From Hymenoscyphus infarciens (lineage: Eukaryota > Ascomycota > Leotiomycetes > Helotiales > Helotiaceae), in contig LLCB01000360.1 of the NCBI GenBank assembly GCA_001414345.1, positions 1 to 54,314 on the forward strand: DNA of 54,314 nt, given 5' to 3'. Within the stretch, counting starts at the first letter, position 1, and each line of letters opens with the position of its first letter. The notes beneath the pieces were generated by a model that saw only the letters and a list, made by a program, of their open reading frames with translations, did not search any database and was not told where the DNA came from. The translations under genes were made by a program, and so were the position numbers. Shown here in pieces: positions 12,677-22,714 of this stretch.

Positions 12677-14086
12677 GAATATCCCATCCAAGAATGGTTT
12701 TGGTCAAGTATGCACTATTATACCGTTTGCCTTCTAGAGGGGTGAAGATCGCTTGCCGCAAAACATGAAATGTACAACAGACAGACAGTTTGAGAAGTGT
12801 ATTGAATCTAAGATGATGAATGTAGAAATTAAAGAAAGCAAATAGTGTGTGTGCAACGTCAACACTATATACAGAGCATCAACCAGGCTACGCACGAAAA
12901 GAAGTCGTCATAGCAAGAACGGAAAAGGAATTCGACATCATCTACAGACTAAGAGAACTAGAAAGTTGTGCCGGTCCCCATCGTGGGATTATTAACGGCC
13001 ACTCCGTCTGCTTGGGCCTACTAAGGCTGAAGAAGACGAGAGATGAGGGTCGTCGGATTCCGCGGGTGCCAGACCAGATTTGACCACTCTCATCCTCGAG
13101 ACTATGAAATTGTAAAAGAAATGTCTCCTTGTCGGTTTATGGTTACGCCGAGGGCCAATGTTTGCGGTGAGTCGTTTCGCATTCGCTCGTGAGAACGAAG
13201 AGGACATGAGTAATGGGAGACGCTAGGCACAAAGGAGCTGCCTCCGAGTCGGACAACGATTCCTCCGGCTCATAAATCCCCTAAACCCGACTCATGGTGT
13301 AAAAAGCCCGGAGCCGAAAACGGAGTAGGTATTTTGCTCGCGGCAGACAAAAAACGCTACGTAATAAATCAGTAACAAATAATCCCAAAAATATAACAAA
13401 ATTATCCCTTTTCCTGCGTCTTGAAAGTTTTTATCTTGTCTGCGTCGAGTTGTAGGCGTTGGCACTTCTCATAGACGCTACTTATTTTGTTTACCAGGAG
13501 ACTGTCTCGCGGTGGAGATGGCACCATTATGCTTCAAGAAAGACTAACGCACATAACACAACGCATATGAGATAAAAACTGTTAACGTTTATAAAAGTAT
13601 TAACTAGCATCTCGCGCATCTAATCATATTTAGTTTATATTTTTACGAGCACTGTTTGTTAAGTTATCGCGTTGCGATTTTGGCATGGTCCTAAATTGTG
13701 CTGTCACTTTTTTGGTCCCCCGCGAGACTGTTCATAATAACTGAAATGATTCTCTGAAACTATCCAGACAACTAGAGTATTTACGCGAGACAATCGCTTA
13801 ACTTGAACTATAATGTTCGAAAAAGAAGAGCCATGATCTTGAAAACGGATACAGATTCGTACTCGGAGAGAACCTTAGAAGCAAGGCTGTACCCGTAAGG
13901 CTGGGGCTGAACCTTCTTCTGCGGTTACTAGGACCCAGCAACCTGGAAAGCAGGGTTTATTTAGGAGGCCCCGTTATGGACTGTTACGCCTGGGACTAAG
14001 TAGATAACTCGTTACGAAATCTACCCGCAATACCATACACAAGCTCCATACACCTCACACACCCTCGAGTCGGAGGAACACCTAGC
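12677..14086. promoter_or_regulatory. Divergent promoter region, MFS gene / PFA4
   Basis: This 1.4-kb stretch separates the MFS transporter (-) from PFA4 (+). The only open frames are short and lack splice partners. The part around 13330-13820 is moderately AT-rich. I see no clear operator, RNA gene or repeat. Confidence 0.4.
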
Positions 14087-15605
14087 ATGGCACTTCTTCG
14101 AATCCCCTCTTCCCTCGAAGACCTAGCCATCCCAGCAGTCTGTACCCTAATCTTCTTCCTCTCATACACCTCGCAGTAAGCTAGCTTACAACTCTGTTCC
14201 CACAAGCTCATTCTAACTGTCCCGTGCTCTTAGAGTCCTCTTCCATTACCTCGAACCCGGCCCATTGGAATGGGAGGAGACATTATGGTTTAATGGCTTT
14301 GTGCTATGTATATGGTGGACATACGATCGAGCTTGTACTGTTGATCCCGGACCGAGAGGATGGGTGAACCGAGTTGTCTTAGGGAAACCGAGGGAGGTTG
14401 AGAAGGAGAATATTAAGACAGACAAGAAAATGGGGAGCGAGACAGATTCTTCTGAGGAAGAGGAGGAAGAGGAGGAGGTAGTGATACCAAAAGGCATGAG
14501 ATGGTGCAAGAAATGCAAAACCGTCAAACCACCACGCGCCCACCACTGCAGAAAATGCGCCAGGTACATTTCCCCCTTCCCCCTTCCTCCCCATTCCCCC
14601 AAGACCCCTCCTTAACCACTTATCTCTAGATGTATTCCAAAAATGGACCACCACTGCCCCTGGACCTCAAACTGCGTATCCCACACCACATTCCCGCACT
14701 TCCTCCGCTTCGTCTTCTACTGCCTCATCTCCATGTCCCTCCTCGAATACCACCTCCACACCCGCGCCTCACACATCTGGTCCCAACGATCCCTCCCTTC
14801 ATATCTGGGTCCCTCGATATGGGCACTTTCCCACCTCCTCGTCCTCATCACACTTAATAGCTTGGTGTTATTCGCGCTCCTCCTCCTCTTCATCCACGCC
14901 GCCCACAGTCTAGCCACAAACACAACGCAAATCGAAGGGTGGGAAGTAGACCGCCATTCGGCCCTCGTATCTCGCGCGAAGAAAAACGGGGGCTGGGTAC
15001 ATGCTCCTAGTGGTGTGAATATCCGTATTGTGCACCAAGAATTCCCCTACGATGTCGGGGTTTGGAGGAATCTCGTGCAAGGAATGGGCTCTGCGAATCC
15101 TATTATGTGGTTCCTGCCTTTTGGATCCGCGCCAAAAATTGAGAGTGCGAAAGACTGGGAAGAAAATGGATTCGAAGATGAGGGCACGATGTGGCCCCCT
15201 TTGGATCCGGATAAGATGCCTCGAAGGCGGGAGAAATACAGTGGCCCCATTCCGGGGGGAGAAGGGAGGGGATTTTTGGAGGAAGATAGTAGGGAGGATG
15301 ATCTGGCGGCTTTTAGGAGGAGACAGGAGGAGGACTTTGTTAAAAGACGAGGGATGTACAAATTCGAGGGAGCAGAATATCGGAGTTCGTCGAATATGTT
15401 TGCAGACGAGGATGAAGAAGAAGAAGAAGAAGAGGATGATGACGAGGATAAATACACAAAAGGTGCGGATGGGAAAGAAGGGTGGACTAATTCCGAAGGG
15501 GAGAGGTTACGGGATTTCGGCGTTGACGAGGATGCAGAGGATGAAGATGACATACCACTAGCGGAGCTATTGAGACGGAGGAAAGCGAGAGTTTATGAAG
15601 CATAG
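14087..15605 (+). CDS. PFA4: Palmitoyltransferase Pfa4 (DHHC type)
   Basis: ER-membrane protein S-acyltransferase; in yeast Pfa4 palmitoylates the chitin synthase Chs3 so that it can leave the ER. Three exons, 14087-14175, 14234-14563 and 14630-15605, give 464 residues, close to family length. Visible: TM1 and TM2 (CTLIFFLSY, then LWFNGFVLCIWWTYD), an acidic insert before the cysteine-rich domain, the CRD (MRWCKKCKTVKPPRAHHCRKCAR, then CIPKMDHHCPWTSNC) with the catalytic Cys of DHHC, TM3 and TM4, and a long cytosolic tail with GEGRGF and several Asp/Glu runs near 15405-15460 and 15525-15560. The second intron splits the zinc-binding domain between two metal-ligand clusters. The start follows the MALLRIPSSLEDLAIPAVC opening. 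Convergent with the zinc transporter. Confidence 0.93.
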
Positions 15606-16561
15606 CGAAGCATTTAGCATTTAGGTTACACAAAAGTTCTAGAAAGGAGGGTTATGTCCAAAAAGTCAAGCTAGTCCAGTCACTCAGTCAGTGTACAAGG
15701 CCATTCCACGATCTTTGAGTCTTGGAAAAGGTCGGCCTGTTCCTCTTCATGGAAAATGAAACAAAACGTAGCCAAATCGATGCCTAGGCCTTATTTCAGC
15801 ATTTTACCGCTTCGACGCATCTGATAGCACCATGCCAGGGCAAGAGCTAGAGCAAGAGCGTGGGAAAAGTTATCAATAGTTTGCCTGCAAATATATTGGT
15901 ATGGAAAAGGGGACCTAATTGCATGTCACCTACGACTTGCACGCTTTTTGCAATTTTTTAAGAGCAATCTTTACCATCCATTGGAAACCATGCCGAGCGC
16001 AAAACCAGAATCGCATTCAAAAGCATCAAATTACATAGTATTCCAGGATATTCGCTCAGTAGACATTCATTTCTACAAAATACCTGTCTACAATACAATA
16101 CGCCGGTCTGCGTCTCAGCAACCCACCCAACCTCCAAGCAACCACCCAACAAACCACTCTCCAAAAACATTATCCCCGTCCATCCTACCATCTAACCTAC
16201 AAGACCCATCATTCAACTCCAGTCATCCATCTAAAGCCAAGCCCAAGCAAAAAACAAACGTTTATGTACGAATATCATGCTGTCTAAAGCCCAACAACCA
16301 GCAAGGTAAAGCAAAAACCCATCAACCAAAATTAAGACATTGCAACAATCCAGCAACGCCCCCCAGATGTATCATCTAATGCAACTCCCAGCAAAATAAA
16401 GACAAAAGAAAAAGTGAAAAGACAACAACTCCGTATTCTCCCATCAAAGGCAAGAGCCCAATCTTCATATGTGCAAATTTTAATGATATACATTTGCTTG
16501 GGGCCTGATGATTTTTTTTGGACGAAACAAACAATTGACAAATGGAAAATGGTAAATGTTT
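15606..16561. other. Convergent 3' intergenic region
   Basis: This region lies between the 3' ends of PFA4 (+) and the zinc transporter (-). A 143-codon plus-strand frame from 15948 is low-complexity (Pro, Ser, Asn, His) and reads like chance coding opposite a 3' UTR. I see no supported gene. Confidence 0.45.
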
Positions 16562-18309
16562 TTAGTGACTGTGATGACTGTGGTCATCATTATGCGTCAC
16601 AGAACTTGGTGTTGAAGTCGCACAACAGCCCTTGCTCTTGCAATTTTCGACGCAATCTAATAGGCAATCTTCGTCATGGGGGCAGTTTGGCTGTCCGGTG
16701 ATACCATCAAGGCCCATGCCTGTTGCGCGATGATTGTGACCAACGTCCGTACAAAATTCCGGCTGGATAGTGGCGCTGTGGATATTGTACTCGTGTAGGC
16801 ACTTCTTGATGGCCTTTGCGAGTTTCATATACTTTGCACCTCCTGCTTCATCCATAGGGAAAGCAATTTGAACATGCATAGAGGCTACAATTTGCGTATC
16901 GCTGAGTTGCCAGATATGAGGGTGGTGACAGCTGACAACGCCCTCAAGAGCCTCAATATCTTCGATAATGGCTTCCTGATCGATGGAATCTGGAGTTGCT
17001 TGTAGAAGGATCTTGGCTGTTGCCTGTGTCAAAGGGATGGCCGACTTGAGAATAATCAAAGTAATGAAGAGAGATACGGCAGGATCGGCGTAGTATTTTC
17101 CCGACCAGTCTGAAAGCCAGATGATTAGGGCAGAAGCAATCACACCAACATTTCCGAGAGCATCGCCAATAACATGGAGAATCATGCCATTCATTCCCAA
17201 GTCATCGTGGCTGTGTCCATGACCACCCTTAGCCTTCTTTGGCTTTCTATGGTTATGATTTTTATGTGTCAGATTGGCGTCCATCGTGCCGTGGGAGTGG
17301 CCATTTGATTGTGAAAGTAGTGGTGCATCTTCGGTGGGTGCCTCGTCTTCGTTGACAACAGTAGTTTCATCCGCGTCGTTTTCGCCATCATCACTGGATG
17401 ACTCGGGCTGTGGTTGACTGGCTTCAATAATGGCTTGTCTGAAGCTCGATGGATAGAAGCTAATATCATCGACGTTAGAGAGTCCCCCTCTGCTGGTTCT
17501 GCGCTTGTGTTTTCTAGGTGACGGCTTGCTTGGGCTGTTGGTGCGAGAGTGGATCGATCCAGTTCCATTATCCGCAGAAGAGAAGTTGATGTGGCTCTTC
17601 TTGATCGTTTGGGTCTTGGCCTTTACAGCATCTGCGTATGATTCTCCTTCGTGTACATGGCTATCCGTGTGGTGGTGATCCTCGTGGGAATCATGGTCGT
17701 CTCGAGAGTGGCTATGCGCATGTCCCTCCTCGGCAGCGCTAATATCGTCACCATGAGAATGGCTATGGCTATGATCACTTCCATCTCCTGGTCCGTGAGA
17801 GTGACCATGGCCTCCCAATATAAAGAATCCAAGTAAGTTCGAAGTAAGACCCAAGCATCCTACGATCAATATAATTTGTGGATTTGTGATAACTGGAGGG
17901 TCGATGAAACGGGTAATCGACTCGAGTAAGATGGACATACAGAGGGCGATGAGGAATACAGCATTAAAGAACGCTCCGAGGATTTCGGCTCTCAACCACT
18001 AGTGAATAGTTAGCTATGCGACTTGATCGCGCGCGAAGGCAGATACTTACACCGTAAGAGTACTTCTTGGTCGAGCTCTTCTGTGCGGCCTTAACAGCCC
18101 ATAATCCGACCAAGAGAGATATGATATCGTTCAGCTACATTGGTTAGTACATAGTTGCTTCTTGTCGTATGGGGATTTCTCACCATGTGGAAGGCATCTG
18201 CCATCAATGCCAGCGAGCTAACCCAGAGACCAACACCAAGTTCAGTCGCGAAGAAAATAGAATCAAGGACCACCATGGCCGTGATGCGGGCTTCTTTAGA
18301 TATCTTCAT
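16562..18309 (-). CDS. ZRC1: Zinc transporter, CDF family (Zrc1/Cot1 type)
   Basis: Cation diffusion facilitator that moves Zn2+ into the vacuole or ER in exchange for protons. Three exons, 18309-18184, 18134-18051 and 17998-16562, give 548 residues. TM2 holds the site ADAFHMLND and TM5 holds HVIGDALGN; His and Asp at these places are the zinc-type ligand set. Between TM4 and TM5 is a loop of about 190 residues with many His (GHGHSHG, HSHSHSHG, DDHDSHEDHHHTDSHVHEG, HNHRKPK, GGHGHSHDD), unusually long, with a Ser/Arg-rich middle. The cytosolic C-terminal domain carries a second metal-like part, CPHDEDC and DCVENCKSKGCC, and ends in a His-rich tail. Both introns are phase 0 with good branch sites. 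The gene symbol is by family; Cot1 would fit as well. Confidence 0.93.
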
Positions 18310-19948
18310 GGTGAATGCCGTTCGATGAAGCCTGTTTTAGTCGTAAAGGATGTTGTGGGAAAGGTTATGTTGGACTCGAATCTGGAAGGGATCCAAGAGG
18401 ATATGAATGTCTGTCAAGGATGCTAGTCGTTATTGGCAGACCCGAGTATTCGTTGCGCAAAAGAGGAGGCGTTATCGTTCTGCGATGTAGCTGCCCGCAA
18501 AGCCAATCTTTGCCTTCCGATGCCGTGACCGGACGACTACTTCTGCGGAGAAGTCGCGAAGGGGCGCATACAAATAGTAAAGCCGATGCGCTGCACTTGA
18601 GCCTTGATGCCTTTGGAAGTCAAAGGCGCAAGAAACCTCTTAAGAACAAGACAGACTGCAAGGGACAACAAGAAAAGAGAGGTAAGGAGGGAAGTTGGTT
18701 GTTGTTGTTGATTGATAGCAAGCCTGGTAGGATATAAAACGTCAGTTCTTTTATCGTGCTGCGGGTTGACAGTCCCTTGCCGTGCTCCGAATTGTGGCGT
18801 TACCATCGAAACAGCTGGTTGGTAAAGCTTATCTGAATAATCACGAAATTACGCTAGCAAAACTTTATTTAAAATTACTTATTAATAGTGAATAGAGAGG
18901 AGTAGAGAAATATGTACTTTAACTTCTTACCCAAACAAAAGACATCTGCAGAGGCCTCTTCACAAAGGGATAGAGTAGAGGACTTATCAACTTTACAGAT
19001 TTTGAGAGGACGCAATTTACATTACAAGAGAGATAAGATTGCCGTTTGCTTATTTGCTCTTAGTTGCTCATACAAGTTATAAGCCTAACTTTCACAGAGC
19101 TGGAAATGACACTAGCAATTAAGTGGGGGGGGGGGGTAGTTTTGATTGACAACCCCAGACAGGTGGACGTCATCACGCAATTCACGTGATTTCACTCAAA
19201 TTTGAGATCAATGGATTGCTGCAAATTGGGGTTTGCAAAGCTGAAATGGCATGAGAAACAAAACCAGTAAAAGAACCTAGAACAACTGCTAGAAAGTGCA
19301 CAATCAATAACTGGTCGCTGATATGCAAGTATCCGATTCCTGTCCTCACTCCATCAGCATCATGGCATCACAGCAGACCATCGTACGAACTCCATTGGAA
19401 TAGAGGGGTAAATGAGGGGCTCATTTCTTTTATTTTCGTGGTACTAGATGAAGATATGTGAATTCCTGCACAACTCACATGGCCATCACACCGGCCCATG
19501 TGTTGTACAAGTTGACTTGAAGTTGGCTCTATGCAAGGCGCCTGAGCCGAATATTATGATCCGTATGGTTCGTGACCTGAACACTGCAGGAGATCCTTGG
19601 GAGTCTGGAGCTCTCGGGATTGGATTCATCCCTTTCCTGCCCCTCACTTCGGGTAACTTTCCATCAAGCTTTCGAAGTGGGAGAGCGAGATCGGAACTGG
19701 TCCTGGTGTTGGTGCGACTGGACAGTTTTTTCTCGCGAAGTTGGACGTTGTGTGATATGTGAAGAAGCAATGTCAACAAGATATGCTCGTCATAGTAGGT
19801 ATATGACGGCTTCGTGTTTGAACAGGGCCTCCCCAACTAGGGTTTGAAGCACCGCCATTTGGCCGGGAATTTTGCCAAATGTAACACGATTAAGGGCTTT
19901 TTTCGGATCATTGTTGCCGTAAATAAAGAGATCGCGATGAGACCACCC
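18310..19948. other. Intergenic stretch with a 12-bp poly(G) run
   Basis: It contains the zinc-transporter promoter at its left end and the 3' end of the DUF202 gene at its right end. A run of 12 G lies at 19125-19136. Frames of 85-140 codons near 18170-18740 and 19450-19840 lie partly opposite each other and have no domain or splice partners, so I treat them as chance. Confidence 0.4.
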
Positions 19949-21065
19949 TCAAGGGACAAGATCTTCCTTCAATACATCGACGATGACCAGAAGGATGAGG
20001 AAGACCAGTAGCAGCTTCGACAACAGTCAGTAATCCATTCTTGCGAAAATTTTACAATCATAAACTCACAATTAATAATCCAAAGGCTAAAGCAACAATC
20101 TCAAACCCTCCCGAAATTGCCTTTCCCCTTACAATTGCATTCTGAGCTCTCCATGTTCTGAAGCATCCAATTGCCAATGAATAGATTGCTGCTCCTTGGC
20201 AAATGCAAGATAATGGCTTTCCGAGAACATAAAAACCTATATGGTTGTTTGGCATGGGAGCATGTTGAAGGCGGCTGTTCGAGAGTCAGCAAGCTTGAAG
20301 GTGTGCTGTTGATTGCTATAGAACAAATGTACTTACAATAATTGAGCAACAGTGATGCCTATCAGCGACAAAGCGAGTGATAATCTCAGGTAGCCAAGAA
20401 ATGTCCTCTCGAGCGCTGTAGACGATGGTTAGCAAAGTTCAATATACATCCACTCGTGTACAATCTCGAGATGCAAAAGGTATAACTTTGAGCATTGCAG
20501 AAAGTATCATACGTTCGGCACAAATGAATTTTGATAAGAGTTGGACCTTCATCTATGCAAATATCGGGTTTGAATGAACTCGTGAAACAGTGTTCGCAAC
20601 GAAGATATAAGTGAAGCAGCTCAGGACAAAAGGATTCGGCAGAAACGGCCGCGGCTCCGGAAACAATTTGGATGATGGGGTGTTTAATGAATGAACATGT
20701 GATTCCATGATAAGCTGAAATTGCATGAGGTTGAGGAGAAGGAGAAGCGAAGTAATATGCTTACCCAAATGGTCCCTACATGTTTGGTGATCGACGGTGA
20801 TACTGATCTGGCGTCGCCAAAACTTTCTGATCCCAGCGGTGACAGAAGCGAAGAGCGTTGGCGGTTTTTCTGATAGAGTAGAGGTTGATGCATAGCGAGT
20901 GGAAGCTCGACTATAATTTCGTCTGAATCGAGCGAGTTCCGTCGCCCCGCGAGAGTTTTCATGAAGGGACTCCCTCTCAAGGAATCCATCGTGTTGATTG
21001 TCGTCGTGCTGGGTGGATTCGCCTTGGGTCTGGACCGGCTCAATTGGTGTGGAGGCTTCAGCCAT
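19949..21065 (-). CDS. DUF202 (YidH-like) membrane protein
   Basis: Four exons, 21065-20765, 20415-20337, 20274-20070 and 20014-19949, give 216 residues. Frames join cleanly: RDHL|ALERTFLGYLR, QL|FRLQH and GLLI|LLLVFLI. The soluble N-terminal 80 residues are Ser/Glu/Arg-rich. The DUF202 signature is present: NT-RDHLALERTFLGYLRLSLALSL, a Q-LFRLQH stretch, then two more membrane segments (LSCICQGAAIYSLAIGC and IVALAFGLLILLLVFLIL). That makes three transmembrane helices, the usual DUF202 layout. Function in fungi is not well defined; some members are linked to vacuolar or phosphate-related roles, so I assign none. The 349-nt first intron is the longest in the gene. Divergent from the GH3 gene. 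Confidence 0.87.
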
Positions 21066-22714
21066 TACTGGAACGGCTACTGCACAGCTGCGGCGAAAGC
21101 CACTCGATGGAAATTGCGAATTGGCGGGTGGAGGTTTGTTTTGTTTTGGTTCTGGCTGACGTCCGTAAGGGAGAGAAAGAGGAAAGTGGGGAGACGTTGA
21201 GATGGATTAGATTAGATCTTCTTTTGCAAGTGGTTGACTCGATCGTGACTACGGTTGACAAATTCTCTGTGTCTAGGTATCCTTTTATTTGGATTCTACC
21301 AATTTCTGGACACCCGACAGTGGTGTACCCAGTTTGGAGGGTACCTATAGCTAAGAAGTATCTTGCTTGGTACACCTTTGCGGTGTGACTGAAGACAAGG
21401 CCGATTCTCAACTCACATCGGCGTGATCACTTTGTATGTACGTATCCTTTTCATCGGCAGTGCAGTACCCACGGCAGTGCAGTACCCACGGCAGTACCTA
21501 TACCTAAACCTAGCTCTCGAGTCTCACGTCTCACTCCTTCGACAACCATGATGACGGGTTTCCTTCAACACTCGATCGCACACTCCCGTCGTAAAGGAAA
21601 CCTGGCGAGGTCGGCCCGGCTTCCGGAGAAGATCGCCTCAGTTTGCCGCTCCGCTCTCAGGTTCCTGGTGTTTTCTGCCCTTTGAAAGGAGGCACTCGAA
21701 CACCCCCCCTTCTGTCTCCATTCTCGGCGTCGTGCTGTACGCATGTCTGCATATGTATTCATTGTCTCCACAAACTCTTTGGGCCTTTTCCGGCTGGTCC
21801 ATCGTGCATTTCGTTCGTCTTCCCGATCCATTGAGACCTGACATGAGATGGACCTTTTTGCGAGGCATGTCTTGCAAAACGAGATATCTCCTTTCAAAGC
21901 GCCAGTGAACTCGTCTGCCATTGATGTCCAGGAAGAGCAACTGCAGGAGTTCCCCTCTTCGTCTGGCCTTTTGCTCGGATTCCGAAGTCCCCGAATCAGA
22001 GACAAGAGGAGGCTCGCGGCAACGGTCCGCCAATACCGTTTTGTATTGTTATCTCGTACTTACAGTATCTGTTTTCTTTTCGAGAATATGTGTTACGACC
22101 CCCGCGCCGCCTTCACACCCGCACCCATCACTCCGTCACTCCTGGTCTACACTAGTAACCCTCCACACCCGACACAGAGATGCCGGGCGGGAAGAGGGGC
22201 AATATCCTGGACCTTGTTATATGCCTGTCGTAGGGCTTGTAGGGTCTAGCCGTTGAGCTTGTGTGATTTCAGTTGAGCTCGTCTGTTTCTTCCATCCGTC
22301 ACAAACCCCAGCTACCAGTCTCGAGCTGCCCGCCTATTCAGCCGCCGAGTCGTGGTGACATGGGGTTGGATCACGCTTGTCTGTCATCAATAGACCACTG
22401 ACTACCACTTATGGCGAAATTCTGGCTGTTTATCCGTCTTATTTGTCTGCACGAGTTTTGTTGTAGAGTAGCTGTCTTCTTCCATCCCTACTAGCTTATA
22501 TATCTTTTTTGATATATAGCTTCCTTCCTCCCTCATTCATTTTGGGTGTATTTGATCCCTCTCCTAAGTCTCAAGAGGATCCTCAACACGAATCCTCATC
22601 TACTCTCTATATTTTCCCCTTCGTCCTTACGAAAGAACATCCTATAACGATTGTAGGTCGAATCGGAAGGGTAGTCAAGTTCGCGAGGGAAAAAAACATT
22701 ATCCACTTTGAATC
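21066..22714. promoter_or_regulatory. Divergent promoter region, DUF202 gene / GH3 gene
   Basis: The 1.65-kb stretch carries the promoters of the DUF202 gene (-) and the beta-glucosidase (+). It includes a 17-bp tandem duplication (CGGCAGTGCAGTACCCA, two full copies and a part, 21455-21498). Frames on both strands near 21565-22256 overlap each other and lack domains. The 22400-22700 part is T/C-rich, like a fungal 5' leader. Confidence 0.4.
21455..21498. repeat. 17-bp tandem duplication
   Basis: The unit CGGCAGTGCAGTACCCA occurs twice without change at 21455-21471 and 21472-21488, followed by a shortened third copy that lacks the TGCAG step. It lies in the shared promoter region of the DUF202 and GH3 genes. 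Confidence 0.85.

Noticed and set aside
12677..12691. MFS start at 12691
   Set aside because: The codon there is TTG, not ATG. The first ATG in frame is at 12676.
15047..15553. Minus-strand Ser-rich 168-codon frame
   Set aside because: Shadow of the acidic Asp/Glu-rich tail of Pfa4.
21565..22256. Overlapping frames of 111-146 codons on both strands
   Set aside because: They overlap each other, have no splice partners or domains, and lie in a promoter region.
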